10,839 bases of DNA, from the NCBI GenBank assembly GCA_022792755.1, contig JAAWBP010000071.1:1-10839 (forward strand), given 5' to 3'. This DNA comes from Oscillospiraceae bacterium. Its GTDB lineage: Bacteria > Bacillota > Clostridia > Oscillospirales > Ruminococcaceae. Numbering within the stretch: position 1 is the stretch's first letter; each line of letters begins with the position of its first letter. Made by a program: the position numbers and the translations under genes. Shown here piece by piece: positions 1-5,890 of the stretch. The notes below the pieces were generated by a model. It saw only the letters and a list, made by a program, of their open reading frames with translations. It had not been told where the DNA came from and made no database searches.

Positions 1-442
1 CCCTGTAAAAGATGCGGCGCTGAGAAAGATTCACCAGAAGCTCTCCCGATGTCAGTACGGATGCGGAGCCAACGCGCGTACGTTCATCTCGTCTGAGATG
101 TGCCGCCACTCTGGCCGAAAGTTCTTTTAAGCTGAATGGCTTTGTAATATAGTCGTCGCCGCCGTACTGTAAGCCGTTGACCTTATCCTGTTCGGTGATC
201 CTTGCCGTCACAAAAAGGATCGGGCAGGACACATGATTCCTTATGTTTCTGCAAAACGCCAAACCGTCTGTTTCCGGCATATTGATATCCAGTATAATCA
301 GATCGGGATTTTTCGGCAACAGCTTCAGCGCGTCGGCGGCGCTGTTCGCAGTATACACCTCATAGCCCTCGTCTCCTAAATGATCCGAAAGCAGTTCGGT
401 GATCATTGTCTCGTCATCCACAACTAAAATTTTATGCTTCAT
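1..442 (-). CDS. OmpR-family response regulator, N-terminal part (runs off the left edge)
   Basis: This is the DNA-binding half of a two-component system: a sensor kinase would phosphorylate its receiver domain, which then controls transcription in the cytoplasm. I translated it by hand from the ATG at 440-442; 147 codons are visible before the edge. The receiver begins MKHKILVVDDE, with acidic residues D9 and D10, phosphoacceptor D52 in LIILDINMPETDG, switch T79 in FVTAR and conserved K101 in ITKPF, all in the expected places. The last ~25 codons (GELLVNLSQRRIFYR) look like the start of an OmpR/PhoB winged helix. The start is supported by GAGGAGGTG (448-456), five bases upstream. Family is near certain; the target and partner kinase are not visible. 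Confidence 0.93.
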   Translation of the reverse strand, partial: MKHKILVVDDETMITELLSDHLGDEGYEVYTANSAADALKLLPKNPDLIILDINMPETDGLAFCRNIRNHVSCPILFVTARITEQDKVNGLQYGGDDYITKPFSLKELSARVAAHLRRDERTRVGSASVLTSGELLVNLSQRRIFYR

Positions 443-464
443 ATCCACACCTCCTCAGAAGAGA

Positions 465-493
465 ATATAACAGAAAAATCAAAAAAGCGTCAA
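465..493 (-). promoter_or_regulatory. Sigma-A-type promoter of the response regulator gene
   Basis: Reading the minus strand, TTGACG (488-493) is separated by exactly 17 bases from TTATAT (465-470). The start codon lies 22 bases beyond the -10 box, giving a very short leader that contains the ribosome binding site. The response regulator therefore appears to be transcribed separately from the hydrolase upstream of it. Confidence 0.75.
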
Positions 494-527
494 GAAAACA
501 ATGAAATGCTAATCGTTATACAGTCTG

Positions 528-1343
528 TTACCGTACTTGCATGGCTATTGTCTCAATTAACTGATTAACGATTTCCGGCTTATCGGTGTTTGAATTGTGC
601 CCGGCATCCTTGATCCATTCCAGTGGAATTCCTGTATTTTTGTGCCATGCCTTATTATAACGAATACATGATCCGGCATGATCCTGTTCTCCACAAATCA
701 GCAATGCAGGACATTTGATTTCATACGGTAAATTCATTTCCATTGCGTTTGCAAGAATTTTGAATCCATGACCAGATATTTGGGAATAGCGCTTTTTGTC
801 TCCATCATATACCATCATAATTTCATACATTAGCTTTCTTCCATACTCAGATACTGCAACTCCGTTTGTCCCAGACTTTAACAGAGATTTCCAAGGATAG
901 TAAAGGTAAACAGGTTCCATACGCTTCAATAACCAAATTTCCATTCCGGTGACATATCTTCTCTGTAAAGGGGCTGAATCAATAGAAACAAATCCTTTTA
1001 AGCTCTCAGGATATAATTCGGCATAGGCCTGCCCAACGTAGCCGCCCATGGATTGTCCTACAATAACAGGTTTTGTTATGTTTTCCTGCTCAAAAATTCC
1101 ATTTAACCATTTTGCCTTATCAAAAAGATCAAAATCAAACTTAAACGGCCATGAAGCTCCGTGAGCAGGCGCATCCCAAACAAAAACATTATACTTGTCC
1201 TTAAAGTATTCAATTTGCTTGTCAAATAATCTATGGTCTGCTGTCAATCCCGGTAGAAATACCAGTGTTGCAATATCGGCATCAATAAAATGAATCCAAT
1301 AATGAATCGTACCTAATGGCGTTTTATATGTTTTTTCCAACAT
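528..1343 (-). CDS. Alpha/beta-fold hydrolase
   Basis: A soluble alpha/beta hydrolase of unknown substrate. Numbering from the start chosen here, the nucleophile elbow is GQSMGG with S98, the acid is D221 in CGEQDHAG and the catalytic histidine is H249 in KDAGHN, so the triad is complete. An oxyanion-type PGLTADHRLFD strand lies near residue 31. There is no signal peptide. The frame is open to an ATG at 1373, but the best ribosome binding site (AGAGGA, 1353-1358) is 9 bases before the ATG at 1341-1343, giving 271 residues beginning MLEKTYKTPLG; the longer start would add ten residues. Codon use and composition are clearly more AT-rich than in the housekeeping genes, which suggests horizontal gain. 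No terminator is obvious after its stop. Esterase, lipase or a peptidase-like role are all possible. Confidence 0.88.
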   Translation of the reverse strand: MLEKTYKTPLGTIHYWIHFIDADIATLVFLPGLTADHRLFDKQIEYFKDKYNVFVWDAPAHGASWPFKFDFDLFDKAKWLNGIFEQENITKPVIVGQSMGGYVGQAYAELYPESLKGFVSIDSAPLQRRYVTGMEIWLLKRMEPVYLYYPWKSLLKSGTNGVAVSEYGRKLMYEIMMVYDGDKKRYSQISGHGFKILANAMEMNLPYEIKCPALLICGEQDHAGSCIRYNKAWHKNTGIPLEWIKDAGHNSNTDKPEIVNQLIETIAMQVR

Positions 1344-1359
1344 TTCTTTCATTCCTCTG

Positions 1360-1525
1360 CTATAAACTTTCATTCTTCTGAGTTCTTATCATTTTCACCG
1401 TTTTTTCTTTAACCTGCAAACCGTTCTCCGCCATCTGCACAAGGTAGCCGTTTAATTCAAAATACCGTTCCAGCATAACACTCATATCTTTTTCATCGTC
1501 CAACGATCAGAATTGTTTTATCCAT
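1360..1525 (-). pseudogene. Remnant of a response regulator receiver domain (frameshifted and truncated)
   Basis: From the ATG at 1523-1525 the translation runs MDKTILIV and then hits a stop after GR. Removing one G (the double C at 1500-1501 on the plus strand) restores DDEKDMSVMLERYF, followed by ELNGYLVQMAENG. This is the unmistakable first ~40 residues of a receiver domain, with the DDE acidic triplet. After AENG similarity stops and the frame ends at 1360-1362, just inside the possible upstream extension of the hydrolase gene. The phosphoacceptor, switch residues and DNA-binding domain are absent. A good ribosome binding site (AAAGGGGTG) is still present, so this was once a real gene. 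It is not a copy of the intact regulator at 1-442, since the residues differ widely. Confidence 0.8.
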
Positions 1526-1567
1526 GTTCACACCCCTTTCTGTAAAAGCATAGTGTATAATTCTAAA

Positions 1568-1750
1568 TTATTTCTCAATTTGCGGTTTCTTTCTGCGACC
1601 GTCTATCGGTTTCTCTGCGTCTTTCGGGATGAGCCAGACTGTCCCTTTCTTTTCTGCACCGGGAATACGGCCGGCAGAACAGTAATAGTTAATCATACGG
1701 GGAGAGATATTCCATTTCTCGCCGGCTTCCTTTAGCGTCATATAATCCAT
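1568..1750 (-). CDS. Small helix-turn-helix DNA-binding protein (excisionase/MerR-like)
   Basis: A 60-residue protein with one winged-helix DNA-binding motif: TLKEAGEKWNISPRMINYYC reads as helix-turn-recognition helix, followed by AGRIPGAEKKGTVWLIPKDAEKP, which is the wing seen in MerR and excisionase-like domains. The tail is basic (GRRKK). The start at 1750 is preceded by GGAGGTG with six bases between GGAGG and ATG; an internal ATG at codon 4 is less well placed. Such single-domain proteins are frequent in Clostridia, often in or near mobile elements, where they act as small regulators or directionality factors; here no integrase is visible. It lies just upstream of the broken response regulator. 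Confidence 0.75.
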   Translation of the reverse strand: MDYMTLKEAGEKWNISPRMINYYCSAGRIPGAEKKGTVWLIPKDAEKPIDGRRKKPQIEK

Positions 1751-1863
1751 ACTGCACCTCCGAATAAACTCATATCTATATTATATTTCGTTTGCTCGAA
1801 GAACATAAGAATATAAATATGAACTTTATTCTTTTCTGCTGTAATCTCTTTTAAAGTGGGAGT

Positions 1864-1962
1864 TCAAGGAAGTCCACGGTGAACCGGGGCTGGGTTCACT
1901 TCGTCCTCACAAGCTGCGTATCGCTCGTTTCTCTCAAAAGAGGTAAAATGGACGGTTTTCAT
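1864..1962 (-). CDS. Possible 32-codon ORF, unrecognised
   Basis: An open frame begins MKTVHFTSFERNERYAAC and ends in RGLP at a TGA. The only ribosome binding sequence is a poor AGG about ten bases upstream. The same DNA contains a 7-bp inverted repeat (GTGAACC...GGTTCAC) in the 3' third. It may be a tiny gene, a fragment of a mobile element, or simply non-coding; I do not recognise the peptide. Confidence 0.2.
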   Translation of the reverse strand: MKTVHFTSFERNERYAACEDEVNPAPVHRGLP

Positions 1963-1983
1963 CTGTCGTTCTACCTTTTACTT

Positions 1984-2028
1984 TTTTCACCGTAAAAACG
2001 GTGAAAACCCCGATAAAATCGGGGTTTT
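1984..2028 (-). terminator. Two overlapping hairpins, terminator of the smpB-ssrA transcript
   Basis: On the minus strand the first hairpin is AAAACCCCGAT, a 3-base loop, ATCGGGGTTTT (2004-2028, 11-bp stem). It is immediately followed by a second perfect 10-bp hairpin AAAACGGTGAAAA-type (1984-2007) with a T/A-rich tail. The four bases 2004-2007 are shared between the two stems. They lie about 32 bases after the tmRNA CCA end, the right place for its terminator, and the symmetric A/T flanks could work in both directions. Confidence 0.8.
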
Positions 2029-2059
2029 CTGTGGCTGCATCTATTTTATGCAACCTTTC

Positions 2060-2412
2060 TGGTGGAGGCGGGGGGAGTCGAACCCCCGTCCGAAAATCCG
2101 TTGCCAGGGCTTTCTACGAGTGTAGTTTATCTACAGAAATTCCCGCGCCCGCAAGCCGATAAACAGGCTGCGAAAGCGGTAGCCTTTTATACATCGACCG
2201 GGTTACAGGCTCGCCCGGAAGACGTTCACCACTCATGTGCGCCCAAGATCAGCCGTGGTACTCAAATCAAGGACGAGCCGCAATTATGCAGCGTAAGCTA
2301 AAGTTCTAGTATTAGATTTAGCGTTTATATTTAGGTGCGGCTTTTAAAGAGCTTCCGCCCGCTCTACTCGCTTACCAAGGCTCAGAATCCCCGTCGAAAC
2401 CTTTACGCCCCC
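2060..2412 (-). ncRNA. ssrA: tmRNA (10Sa RNA)
   Basis: This 353-base RNA rescues stalled ribosomes together with SmpB. Its tRNA-like ends match: the 5' GGGGGCG pairs with CGCCTCC seven bases from the 3' end, leaving A-CCA, and CCA is encoded (2060-2062). The 5' segment carries the conserved TTTCGACGGGGATT element, and the T-arm GGGGGTTCGACTCCCC is present. The tag reading frame ends at TAA (2284-2286) and reads ...KSNTRTLAYAA, preceded by codons for N and A; the exact resume codon cannot be fixed by eye. No promoter is visible between smpB and the 5' end, only a small GCGGC/GCCGC hairpin, so it is probably cut from the smpB transcript, or its promoter lies inside smpB. The 3' end is a common integrase target. 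Confidence 0.97.
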
Positions 2413-2453
2413 ATATCAAGCGGCAACAGCCGCCTTTTTACTCTGTCCGCTCT

Positions 2454-2909
2454 TTACCGGTTCCGCTCCTTCAGCGCCCGGTCCATCTCCCTTTTCGCAT
2501 CCCGTTTGGCCATATCCTCCCGCTTGTCGTGAAGCTTTTTCCCCTTGCACAGCCCCATTTCCAATTTGACGCGGGATCCCTTAAAATAAAGCGACAGCGG
2601 GATCAAGGTGTAGCTTTCCTGTTTGATGGTTCCAAACAGCCGCATGATCTCCTTCTTGTGCATTAAGAGCTTCCGCACCCTGAGAGGATCGCGGTTGAAA
2701 ATATTCCCCTTTTCATATGGGCTGATGTGCATCCCCATAACAAAGAGCTCCCCGCCGTTGATGCTGCACCAGCTGTCCTTGAGGTTCACCGCTCCCGCGC
2801 GGAGGGATTTCACTTCCGTGCCGAAGAGCTCGATGCCGGTTTCATAGGTTTCAAGGACAAAATAGTCGTGCCGCGCCTTGCGGTTGACAGCAATCACCTT
2901 GCCGCCCAT
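2454..2909 (-). CDS. smpB: SsrA-binding protein SmpB
   Basis: SmpB binds the tRNA-like domain of tmRNA and delivers it to stalled ribosomes. The 151-residue product has the family features in order: an OB-type barrel beginning KVIAVNRKARHDYFVLETYETGIEL, the motif GTEVKSLRAGAVNLKDSW, HISPYEKGN, and the C-terminal basic tail GLCKGKKLHDKREDMAKRDAKRE, which inserts in the mRNA channel. Length fits the usual 150-160. The ATG at 2907-2909 is chosen; a TTG one codon upstream is possible, both following AAAGGATGG. It lies 32 bases after recR and 41 bases before the 5' end of ssrA, so protein and RNA partner are probably co-transcribed. Confidence 0.97.
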   Translation of the reverse strand: MGGKVIAVNRKARHDYFVLETYETGIELFGTEVKSLRAGAVNLKDSWCSINGGELFVMGMHISPYEKGNIFNRDPLRVRKLLMHKKEIMRLFGTIKQESYTLIPLSLYFKGSRVKLEMGLCKGKKLHDKREDMAKRDAKREMDRALKERNR

Positions 2910-2941
2910 CAAACCACCATCCTTTCTGTCATGCGGCTTCG

Positions 2942-3544
2942 CTAAATCTCATTCCGGTTTTCCAGCGCTTTGAACAGGGTCATTTCATCGGCGAACTCCA
3001 GCTCGCCGCCCACCGGAATCCCATAGGCGAGCCGTGTGACCTTGATTCCCAACGGCTTGACGAGCTTTGAAAGGTACATCGCCGTCGCCTCGCCCTCCAC
3101 TGTGGGGTTGGTGGCCATGATCACCTCGGTCACCATCCCGTCCCCCAGCCGCGCCAAAAGCTCCTTAATTGAGAGCTGGTCGGGGCCAACGCCGTCCATC
3201 GGGGAGATCAGCCCGTTGAGGACATGGTACGTCCCCCGGTATTCCCGGGTTCGCTCAAACGCCACGACATCCTTCGGCCCTTCCACCACGCAGATCACCG
3301 TATGGTCGCGCTCCTCGGCAGAACAGATGGAGCAGACCGGCTTGTCGGTAAAGTTCTGGCAAACCCCGCAGCGTTTGATCTTTTCATGTGCCTGGAGCAC
3401 TGCGTCCGCAAAATCCTCGGCCTGCTCCTTGGAAAGAGTCAGCATATAGAACGCCAGCCGCTGTGCGGTCTTGATTCCAATCCCCGGGAGAGAGGCAAAC
3501 TGCTCTATCAGTTTTGTCAGCGGAAGCGGATTGTATTCAGCCAT
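2942..3544 (-). CDS. recR: Recombination mediator protein RecR
   Basis: RecR acts with RecF and RecO to load RecA on single-stranded DNA gaps. The 200-residue protein has the full family layout: helix-hairpin-helix SLPGIGIKTAQRLAF at about residues 18-32, a four-cysteine zinc site (C59, C62, C71, C74), a Toprim domain beginning VICVVEGPKDV (83-93) with MATNPTVEGEATA (143-155), and the C-terminal AYGIPVGGELEFAD (173-186). Length matches the family (about 198-200). It starts three bases after ybaB ends, without a clear ribosome binding site of its own, so translation is probably coupled to ybaB. Confidence 0.98.
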   Translation of the reverse strand: MAEYNPLPLTKLIEQFASLPGIGIKTAQRLAFYMLTLSKEQAEDFADAVLQAHEKIKRCGVCQNFTDKPVCSICSAEERDHTVICVVEGPKDVVAFERTREYRGTYHVLNGLISPMDGVGPDQLSIKELLARLGDGMVTEVIMATNPTVEGEATAMYLSKLVKPLGIKVTRLAYGIPVGGELEFADEMTLFKALENRNEI

Positions 3545-3547
3545 CGC

Positions 3548-3901
3548 TTAGAACAGCCCCGGAATCGAAGCGCCGCCGCTCCCGGTGATCTTCTCCATCT
3601 CGGCACTGGAGATCTCCTCGATCTGGCGCATCACCTCATTGACCGCGCTGATTACCAAGTCCTGGAGCATCTCGATATCCTCCGGATCGACGACGTCCGG
3701 CTTGATCGTCAAAGACTTTAACTCCTTTTTCCCGGTTGCGACCACCTCAACGGCGCCGCCACCAACCGCTGCGGTGAACTCCCGCTGCTCCAGATCCTCC
3801 TGGAGAGCAGTCATATCCTCCTGCATCTTCTGCGCCTGCTTCATCAGCGCGTTCATATTGGAAGGGCCGCCGCCCATCCCTTTCGGCAAACGTGACTTCA
3901 T
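3548..3901 (-). CDS. ybaB: YbaB/EbfC family nucleoid-associated protein
   Basis: Small dimeric DNA-binding protein of the YbaB/EbfC family, usually encoded between dnaX and recR as here. The 117 residues open with the typical Firmicutes glycine-rich MKSRLPKGMGGGPSNMNALMKQAQKMQ segment, followed by the amphipathic helix with EDLEQREFTAAVGGGAVEVVATG and LTIKPDVVDPEDIEMLQDLVISAVNEV. The start is well supported by GGAGGT eight bases upstream, inside the 23-base gap after dnaX. It may bind DNA or assist RecR; the exact role in Clostridia is not established. Confidence 0.95.
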   Translation of the reverse strand: MKSRLPKGMGGGPSNMNALMKQAQKMQEDMTALQEDLEQREFTAAVGGGAVEVVATGKKELKSLTIKPDVVDPEDIEMLQDLVISAVNEVMRQIEEISSAEMEKITGSGGASIPGLF

Positions 3902-3924
3902 CTTTTTTTACCTCCGTATTCCTT

Positions 3925-5571
3925 CTATTTCAGATGAACCGAAACGCCGGACTGCTCCGCCGTCTCTAAAAATTTAGAGAGCTCATCCTGCTTTTTTTCC
4001 TCCTGCCCCGCCTCCTGTGCGAGAGAACGAACCCGGATTCGATACTTTTTCCCAAGCTGCGCCGCAACCGCTTCGCTCAGCCGCCCAGCCGCACCGTCCC
4101 GCTTGAGCATAGCTGCGACCATGCCGCTGTTCGAGGTGATGCACAGCGCATTCCCCATGATACAAGCCGACGCGCTGCTCAGCAGCCCGCATAAAGGCGG
4201 ATCGGTCTTGGCAAGCCGCTCCATGATCTCCGGCCAGCAGTCCACCGGAATAACCGCATCCTCCTGCTCCGGAACAATCTGCGGCGCCGGCGCGGGAACT
4301 TCCCCGCTCTCCTCCTGCTCTTGAACTCCCCGGCGGTCTGCCGCCGGCTGATCCGCCGTTTGCACCTCTTCGGGAACCGGAGCGGCAGAAGGCTCTGCCG
4401 GACGGGACGGCGCCGGGACAACCCCGGCACGCAGCTGCGTTTCCAGCCGGTCGAGCCGCGCGAGAATCGCATCGCCACTGGCATTCAGCTGGGGAGAACA
4501 GAGACGGATCAACGACATTTCAAGCTCCGTCCTCTTCCCCACCGTCCCGGAGATCCGGTCGAGACAGCCTTGGAATTCTGAAAGATTCATCAAAATCTCC
4601 GAAAGCGGGAGCTTCCCCGCCTGCTCCTTGAGCTGCTCCAGCTCGGACGGAACGCAGAGGATCAAATCCCCCGGCTTGCGCACCGTTTTCACAATCATCA
4701 GGTTGCGGTAATAAGTGACCAGCTCCTCGCAGAGCCGCGTCAAGTCCCGGGACTGCCGGTAAAGGGTATCCACCATTTCCAGGGCGGCGGAAGAATCCCT
4801 CGAAGCAATCGCCTCCGCAAATTTTGAAAGATAACTGCGGTCGGCCAACCCCGCCGCCACGCTCACCGTGCCGACGTCGATCTCATTTTGGTAGGCCGCG
4901 CACTGGTCGAGGAGGGAAAGCGCATCCCTCATCCCGCCGTCGGCGAGCTTTGCGATCAGCTCAGCCGCCTCTTTCGCGACGGTAAAGCTCTCGTGCTCTG
5001 CAATGTAGAGGATCCGTTCGGCGATATCCTCCGCCCGGACGCGGTGGAAATCAAACCGCTGGCAGCGGGAAAGGATGGTCGCAGGAACCTTGTGAACCTC
5101 GGTCGTGGCTAAGATAAAGATGACATGCGCGGGGGGCTCCTCCATGATTTTCAGCAGGGCGTTGAAGGCGCTCCCGCTGAGCATATGGACTTCATCGATG
5201 ATATAAACCCGGTATTTACAGACCGCCGGGGTGAAATTCGCCTCTTCCCGAAGCCTTCGGATATCCTCGACGCCGTTGTTGCTCGCAGCGTCGATTTCCG
5301 CCACGTCTAAGAGAGAACCCTGCTCGATCCCGGTGCAGGAGGTGCATTCCTGGCAGGGCGAGCCGTCCTCTTTTGGATGCAGGCAGTTGACCGCCATGGC
5401 AAAAATTTTGGCGCAGGTGGTTTTCCCCGTCCCGCGCGAGCCGGTAAACAGGTAAGCGTGGCCCACCCGGCCGGTCTTCAGCTCGTTCTGGAGCGTCCGG
5501 GTCACATGCGGCTGGGAGACGACGTCTTCAAAAACCTTGGGACGCCACTTCCGGTAGAGCGCCTGATACAC
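3925..5571 (-). CDS. dnaX: DNA polymerase III subunits gamma and tau
   Basis: Clamp-loader ATPase that loads the sliding clamp and bridges polymerases at the fork. I place the start at a GTG (5569-5571): it gives the family's standard beginning, (M)YQALYRKWRPKVFEDVVSQ, and follows GGGGGTGG at eight bases. The open frame continues 54 codons upstream, but that part lies in the SRP RNA and its terminator. With 548 residues it shows Walker A GSRGTGKT (44-51), a zinc site (C63, C73, C76, C79), Walker B IIDEVHML with D126 and E127, sensor 1 ATTE, the LSRC arginine finger region (168-170) and sensor 2 GGMRDALSLLDQ. A proline/alanine/glutamate-rich linker (385-440) precedes a C-terminal tau-like domain. 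An A AAA AAG heptamer occurs in frame at codons 525-527. Confidence 0.96.
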   Translation of the reverse strand: MYQALYRKWRPKVFEDVVSQPHVTRTLQNELKTGRVGHAYLFTGSRGTGKTTCAKIFAMAVNCLHPKEDGSPCQECTSCTGIEQGSLLDVAEIDAASNNGVEDIRRLREEANFTPAVCKYRVYIIDEVHMLSGSAFNALLKIMEEPPAHVIFILATTEVHKVPATILSRCQRFDFHRVRAEDIAERILYIAEHESFTVAKEAAELIAKLADGGMRDALSLLDQCAAYQNEIDVGTVSVAAGLADRSYLSKFAEAIASRDSSAALEMVDTLYRQSRDLTRLCEELVTYYRNLMIVKTVRKPGDLILCVPSELEQLKEQAGKLPLSEILMNLSEFQGCLDRISGTVGKRTELEMSLIRLCSPQLNASGDAILARLDRLETQLRAGVVPAPSRPAEPSAAPVPEEVQTADQPAADRRGVQEQEESGEVPAPAPQIVPEQEDAVIPVDCWPEIMERLAKTDPPLCGLLSSASACIMGNALCITSNSGMVAAMLKRDGAAGRLSEAVAAQLGKKYRIRVRSLAQEAGQEEKKQDELSKFLETAEQSGVSVHLK

Positions 5572-5589
5572 AGCCAAAACCACCCCCTG

Positions 5590-5637
5590 AAAAGAAAAAC
5601 AAAAGGCAGGAGCCAACGGCCCGGATTCTCTCCCGCC
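5590..5637 (-). terminator. Terminator of the SRP RNA, just ahead of dnaX
   Basis: On the minus strand GGCGGGAG (5630-5637) pairs with CTCCTGCC (5605-5612), eight base pairs including one G-U. The stem is followed at once by a T-rich run, TTTTGTTTTTCTTTT (5590-5604). The dnaX start codon follows only 18 bases later, so there is no room for a promoter between them. Confidence 0.75.
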
Positions 5638-5650
5638 CGTAACAAACTGA

Positions 5651-5786
5651 TACAGTCCGACATGCGGAACAGCAGGAAAACCTGCGGCGCACAGGTAAAT
5701 CCGCTTAATGCTGCTCGGTTCCCCGCCTGACATGGTTCACGGCAACCCGCCGCACAGGGCCCACTGTTTCCGCATGTCGCACTGTA
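5651..5786 (-). ncRNA. ffs: Signal recognition particle RNA, small bacterial (4.5S) type
   Basis: The RNA core of the SRP, which with Ffh targets nascent membrane proteins. The universally conserved domain IV is visible: GTCAGG (5726-5731) and AGCAGC (5710-5715) face each other around a CGG-GGAA-CCG tetraloop hairpin (5716-5725). The long rod is confirmed by pairing GACATGCGGAA with TTCCGCATGTC, extended by TACAGT/ACTGTA at the ends, plus an inner GCGGCG/CGCCGC stem. No Alu-domain helices are recognisable upstream, so this appears to be the short form, though the ends are inferred from pairing. Position ahead of dnaX matches the scr-dnaX-yaaK-recR order of Bacillus subtilis. Confidence 0.93.
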
Positions 5787-5835
5787 CACTTCTGCTCTGC
5801 CTTTTTCACCGGATCACCCCGGTACCTGGTAGTTT

Positions 5836-5864
5836 ATTATACACTATTTTGATAAAAAACACAA
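5836..5864 (-). promoter_or_regulatory. Sigma-A-type promoter of the SRP RNA (and possibly dnaX operon)
   Basis: On the minus strand TTGTGT (5859-5864) is 17 bases from a perfect TATAAT (5836-5841). Transcription would start near 5829, about 40 bases before the paired 5' end of the SRP RNA, implying trimming of a leader that contains a small ACCGG/CCGGT hairpin. The -35 box lies within the outer arm of the preceding sigF terminator. Confidence 0.8.
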
Positions 5865-5890
5865 CACCTTTTCAAAAAAAGGTGTTGTGT
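5854..5890 (-). terminator. Terminator of the spoIIA operon
   Basis: A perfect 14-bp hairpin (5859-5872 with 5877-5890, four-base loop) is followed on the minus strand by six T (5854-5859). The hairpin abuts the sigF stop codon at 5890-5892. Confidence 0.88.

Larger units (their letters stand above)
1751..2059. other. Gene-poor AT-rich interval between the HTH gene and ssrA
   Basis: Apart from the doubtful 32-codon ORF and the tandem hairpins next to the tmRNA, I see no gene here. On the minus strand a TATAAT at about 1785 lies upstream of the HTH gene and could be its -10 box, but no good -35 box accompanies it. The part at 1750-1860 is markedly AT-rich compared with the core genes to the right. 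Confidence 0.5.

Noticed and set aside
2060..2412. Plus-strand open frames across the tmRNA region
   Set aside because: They are antisense readings of a structured RNA gene with no protein family features.
2416..2437. GCGGC-AACA-GCCGC hairpin with a T run on the plus strand between smpB and ssrA
   Set aside because: The T run is on the plus strand, where nothing is transcribed; on the gene strand the stem is short and lacks a T tail, so it is not a terminator for smpB. It may be a processing signal.
5572..5733. 54-residue N-terminal extension of DnaX from an upstream ATG
   Set aside because: The extension overlaps the SRP RNA and its terminator, has no family similarity, and the GTG at 5569-5571 with a nearby ribosome binding site gives the standard DnaX beginning.
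5787..5829. Alu-domain of a large-type SRP RNA in the leader before the 4.5S-like core
   Set aside because: The leader has only a small ACCGG/CCGGT hairpin and none of the conserved Alu loop sequences, so the short type is the better call.
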